Source: Pholiota molesta (lineage: Eukaryota > Basidiomycota > Agaricomycetes > Agaricales > Strophariaceae). Taken from it: 64,000 nt of DNA. The translations under genes were made by a program, and so were the position numbers. Below are positions 62,390 to 64,000 of the stretch, one piece after another. The stretch's first letter is position 1. Every line of letters begins with the position of its first letter. Below the pieces are notes generated by a model that saw only the letters and a list, made by a program, of their open reading frames with translations, had not been told where the DNA came from and made no database searches. The stretch is taken from assembly GCA_014925825.1 (NCBI GenBank), contig JACGCK010000186.1:23569-87568 (forward strand), in the 5' to 3' direction.

Positions 62390-63179
62390 TTGGGCTGAGT
62401 GGGCTGGTTGTGTTGGGTTTACTTGCTGTATATCGTAGGATGCGCCTGGAAGACGTGCATCCCAGGTATTTGCAAACATTTATACACACCAAGCTATGTT
62501 TAGTAGCATTGACATACTCACGAGAACCATGCTTTCATTTGCCCATCTTGTTGGGCCATCTTGGGAGGAAGGACGCCGTGATTGTCACACGTCCCAAGCC
62601 GTGAGATCGGCGATCATCTTCGCAGCCTTGACTCCGTCAACGGTCCTACCTTTCATGGGCTAAAAAAAGCTTCAGATTGTACAGTTTGCGGACAAGCAAA
62701 GACATTGACTTGATTATCTCCCCAACAAATTTTTTTAGCGACAATCTGACTTTAGATTTGAACTCGGATGCTGACATCATTGTTCGGCCAACATTGTTGA
62801 TTTTTTGTAGCCACAGCACGAAGACCTTTTTTAAAAAAATTAATGGATTCGGATAGTACTCGACGAGATCTATCCAAAAATAATTCTTCGAGAATCTAGC
62901 GAGTTTTTTCTGGTACGGGATAAAATTCCCAAAACCTCGAGATAAAAAAATCTGAGGGTGCAATTATCTTCCTTGAGCTCCAATCTATCCATTCTAACGA
63001 TTTTTAGCACCAGTTAAAAATTTCTATGCCTCATAAATCACCCATCAAATGCATCAAATTTGATGACTTTGCTTGTCCGCAACTGTATTCACACCATTGG
63101 ATAAAATTTATGCGGCATACCAAGACATTGTGCATGAATAATCAAAACCGGAGTAATGGAAGCCAGAAATAATACCAGG
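62390..63179. other. AT-rich intergenic region
   Basis: 0.8 kb between two minus-strand genes. A 105-codon minus-strand frame (62646-62963) is Lys/Phe/Leu-rich, as expected by chance in AT-rich DNA, and has no recognisable domain. Confidence 0.45.
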
Positions 63180-64000
63180 TCACATCACAAAAGGAATGAA
63201 CTTGTACGGACTTTAGTATAATAGTTGTGCCAATCTTTTCCAAAAGTGTCCATCATCAACTTATCTTCCACTTTGCCACGGTTGACTAAAGAAAGAATGG
63301 AAAAACAAACACAGGTGCACCAGTAGACGACCAACCATTTCCATGGAGTCATCATGATGCCGCACTCGTGAATGTAGCTGTTGGGCGATAAAAGAAATGT
63401 GATCGCAGCACCCGCAAGCATCAAGAAACTCCGGTGTAGCTCGGGTGGCGAGCATAAGCGTAGGGTCCCGATGTGATTAACTTGTGACCGGGATGACGGC
63501 GACTCTGTATGTGAAGAGACGGCCAAGCGTGGCATAACACCAGACCGCAGGCCGCAGGCGATAAGCATGGTGGTGATGCGATCATGAAGACCGTGTCCGT
63601 CCCGGCGATGGTTTTGACGTTGGCCGAGGGGTATGGGCACACCGCCTCCATGACCTTCGAGGCGCGCGCGTTGCCCGGTCGCATCTGCAATGCTACAATG
63701 GCCAGCGCATTTGCAAGAGACAACGCTCCAATGATGACCTGGATGGCTCAGTAAGCGCGCTGGGATTAGGGAGAGATAAAGCAGAAACTTGCTCTAGAAG
63801 CAAACGCCCAGATGAGGACCATAGTCTCGAAATGCTGGCCGCGATACGCATTATCCGGTGTAGGAGGCTGAGGAGGGCGCATCCGATATTGTGCGAGATG
63901 CGCAATAACAAGTAGCCGCGGCTTTAATATGCTAAGGATGACTCCATCGCGATATGCCTTCAACTCAGCCCAATGAATGAGGTTTTTGTAGTCGCGTAGT
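63180..64000 (-). pseudogene. Isoprenylcysteine carboxyl methyltransferase (Ste14/ICMT-like), frame-broken
   Basis: This membrane enzyme methylates C-terminal prenylcysteines of Ras-like proteins and pheromones in the ER. Read on the minus strand: KPRLLVIAHLAQYRMRPPQP, LIWAFASR, YATLGRLFTYRVAV, HKLITSGPYAYARHPSYTG, LMLAGAAITFLLSPNSYI and VEDKLMMDTFGKDWHNYY. The SGPY..RHPSYTG block is the family's SAM-binding signature. Single-base losses are needed at about 63423 (A-run on plus strand) and 63208 (G-run) to keep the frame to a KFIPFVM end. The 5' end is not resolved and may lie at or beyond the window edge. Confidence 0.7.

Noticed and set aside
62646..62963. 105-codon AT-rich minus-strand frame
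   Set aside because: Composition expected by chance in AT-rich DNA; no domain and no intron support.

Overview
This window is nuclear DNA of a filamentous basidiomycete, most likely an Agaricomycete. The genes are broken by many 45-75 nt introns with GT-AG (rarely GC-AG) borders. The gene families also fit this group: a GH55 exo-beta-1,3-glucanase, a GMC oxidoreductase, DHA1 and DHA2 transporters, a DUF6534-type membrane protein and a Bet1-type SNARE. I rebuilt the exon structures by hand. For most genes the summed exon length is a multiple of three, which supports the models. No rRNA, tRNA, CRISPR array or bacterial-type operon was seen.

Layout. 0.3-1.3 kb: conserved hypothetical protein. 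2.7-6.7 kb: secreted GH55 glucanase (minus strand, 23 exons, with a MITE in one intron). 8.3-10.9 kb: DHA1-type MFS transporter. 11.4-12.3 kb: small secreted cysteine-containing protein. 12,706-28,513: one giant transposon of 15.8 kb with 134-bp perfect terminal inverted repeats and an 8-bp target duplication (AGGTTCCG). 29.2-31.3 kb: secreted GMC oxidoreductase. 32.6-33.2 kb: small DUF6914-like protein. 33.6-34.0 kb: Bet1-like SNARE. 35.4-41.2 kb: 1,578-aa F-box-like, low-complexity protein with a tandemly duplicated exon. 43.1-45.0 kb: mitochondrial dihydrolipoamide dehydrogenase, flanked by inverted copies of a ~0.4-kb repeat. 46.2-47.0 kb: histone-H1-like basic protein. 48.5-51.2 kb: two hypothetical proteins. 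52.4-64 kb: DUF6534 membrane protein, DHA2 transporter, monoglyceride-lipase-like hydrolase, Gfo/Idh/MocA dehydrogenase and isoprenylcysteine methyltransferase. Several genes in this last part carry single-base frame breaks at homopolymers.

The giant element is the main discovery. It carries two divergent genes. The plus-strand gene is intact (1,007 aa, 13 exons) and joins a SAP DNA-binding motif, a Crypton-like tyrosine-recombinase core (R379, H522-x-x-R525, H547/W548, Y557) and a C-terminal GCR1_C-like domain. The minus-strand gene is a large zinc-finger protein of a family that is widespread but, to my knowledge, unnamed in Agaricomycetes. It is the likely DDE-type transposase and is broken three times: by a 379-bp TA-flanked MITE in exon 1, by an in-frame TGA, and by a 3.46-kb foldback element with a 7-bp target duplication. 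The right end holds subterminal repeats, a 30-bp perfect palindrome and GC-rich, host-like sequence that may have been captured.

The ordinary genes are unlinked housekeeping and secretory functions; I see no evidence for a metabolic gene cluster.
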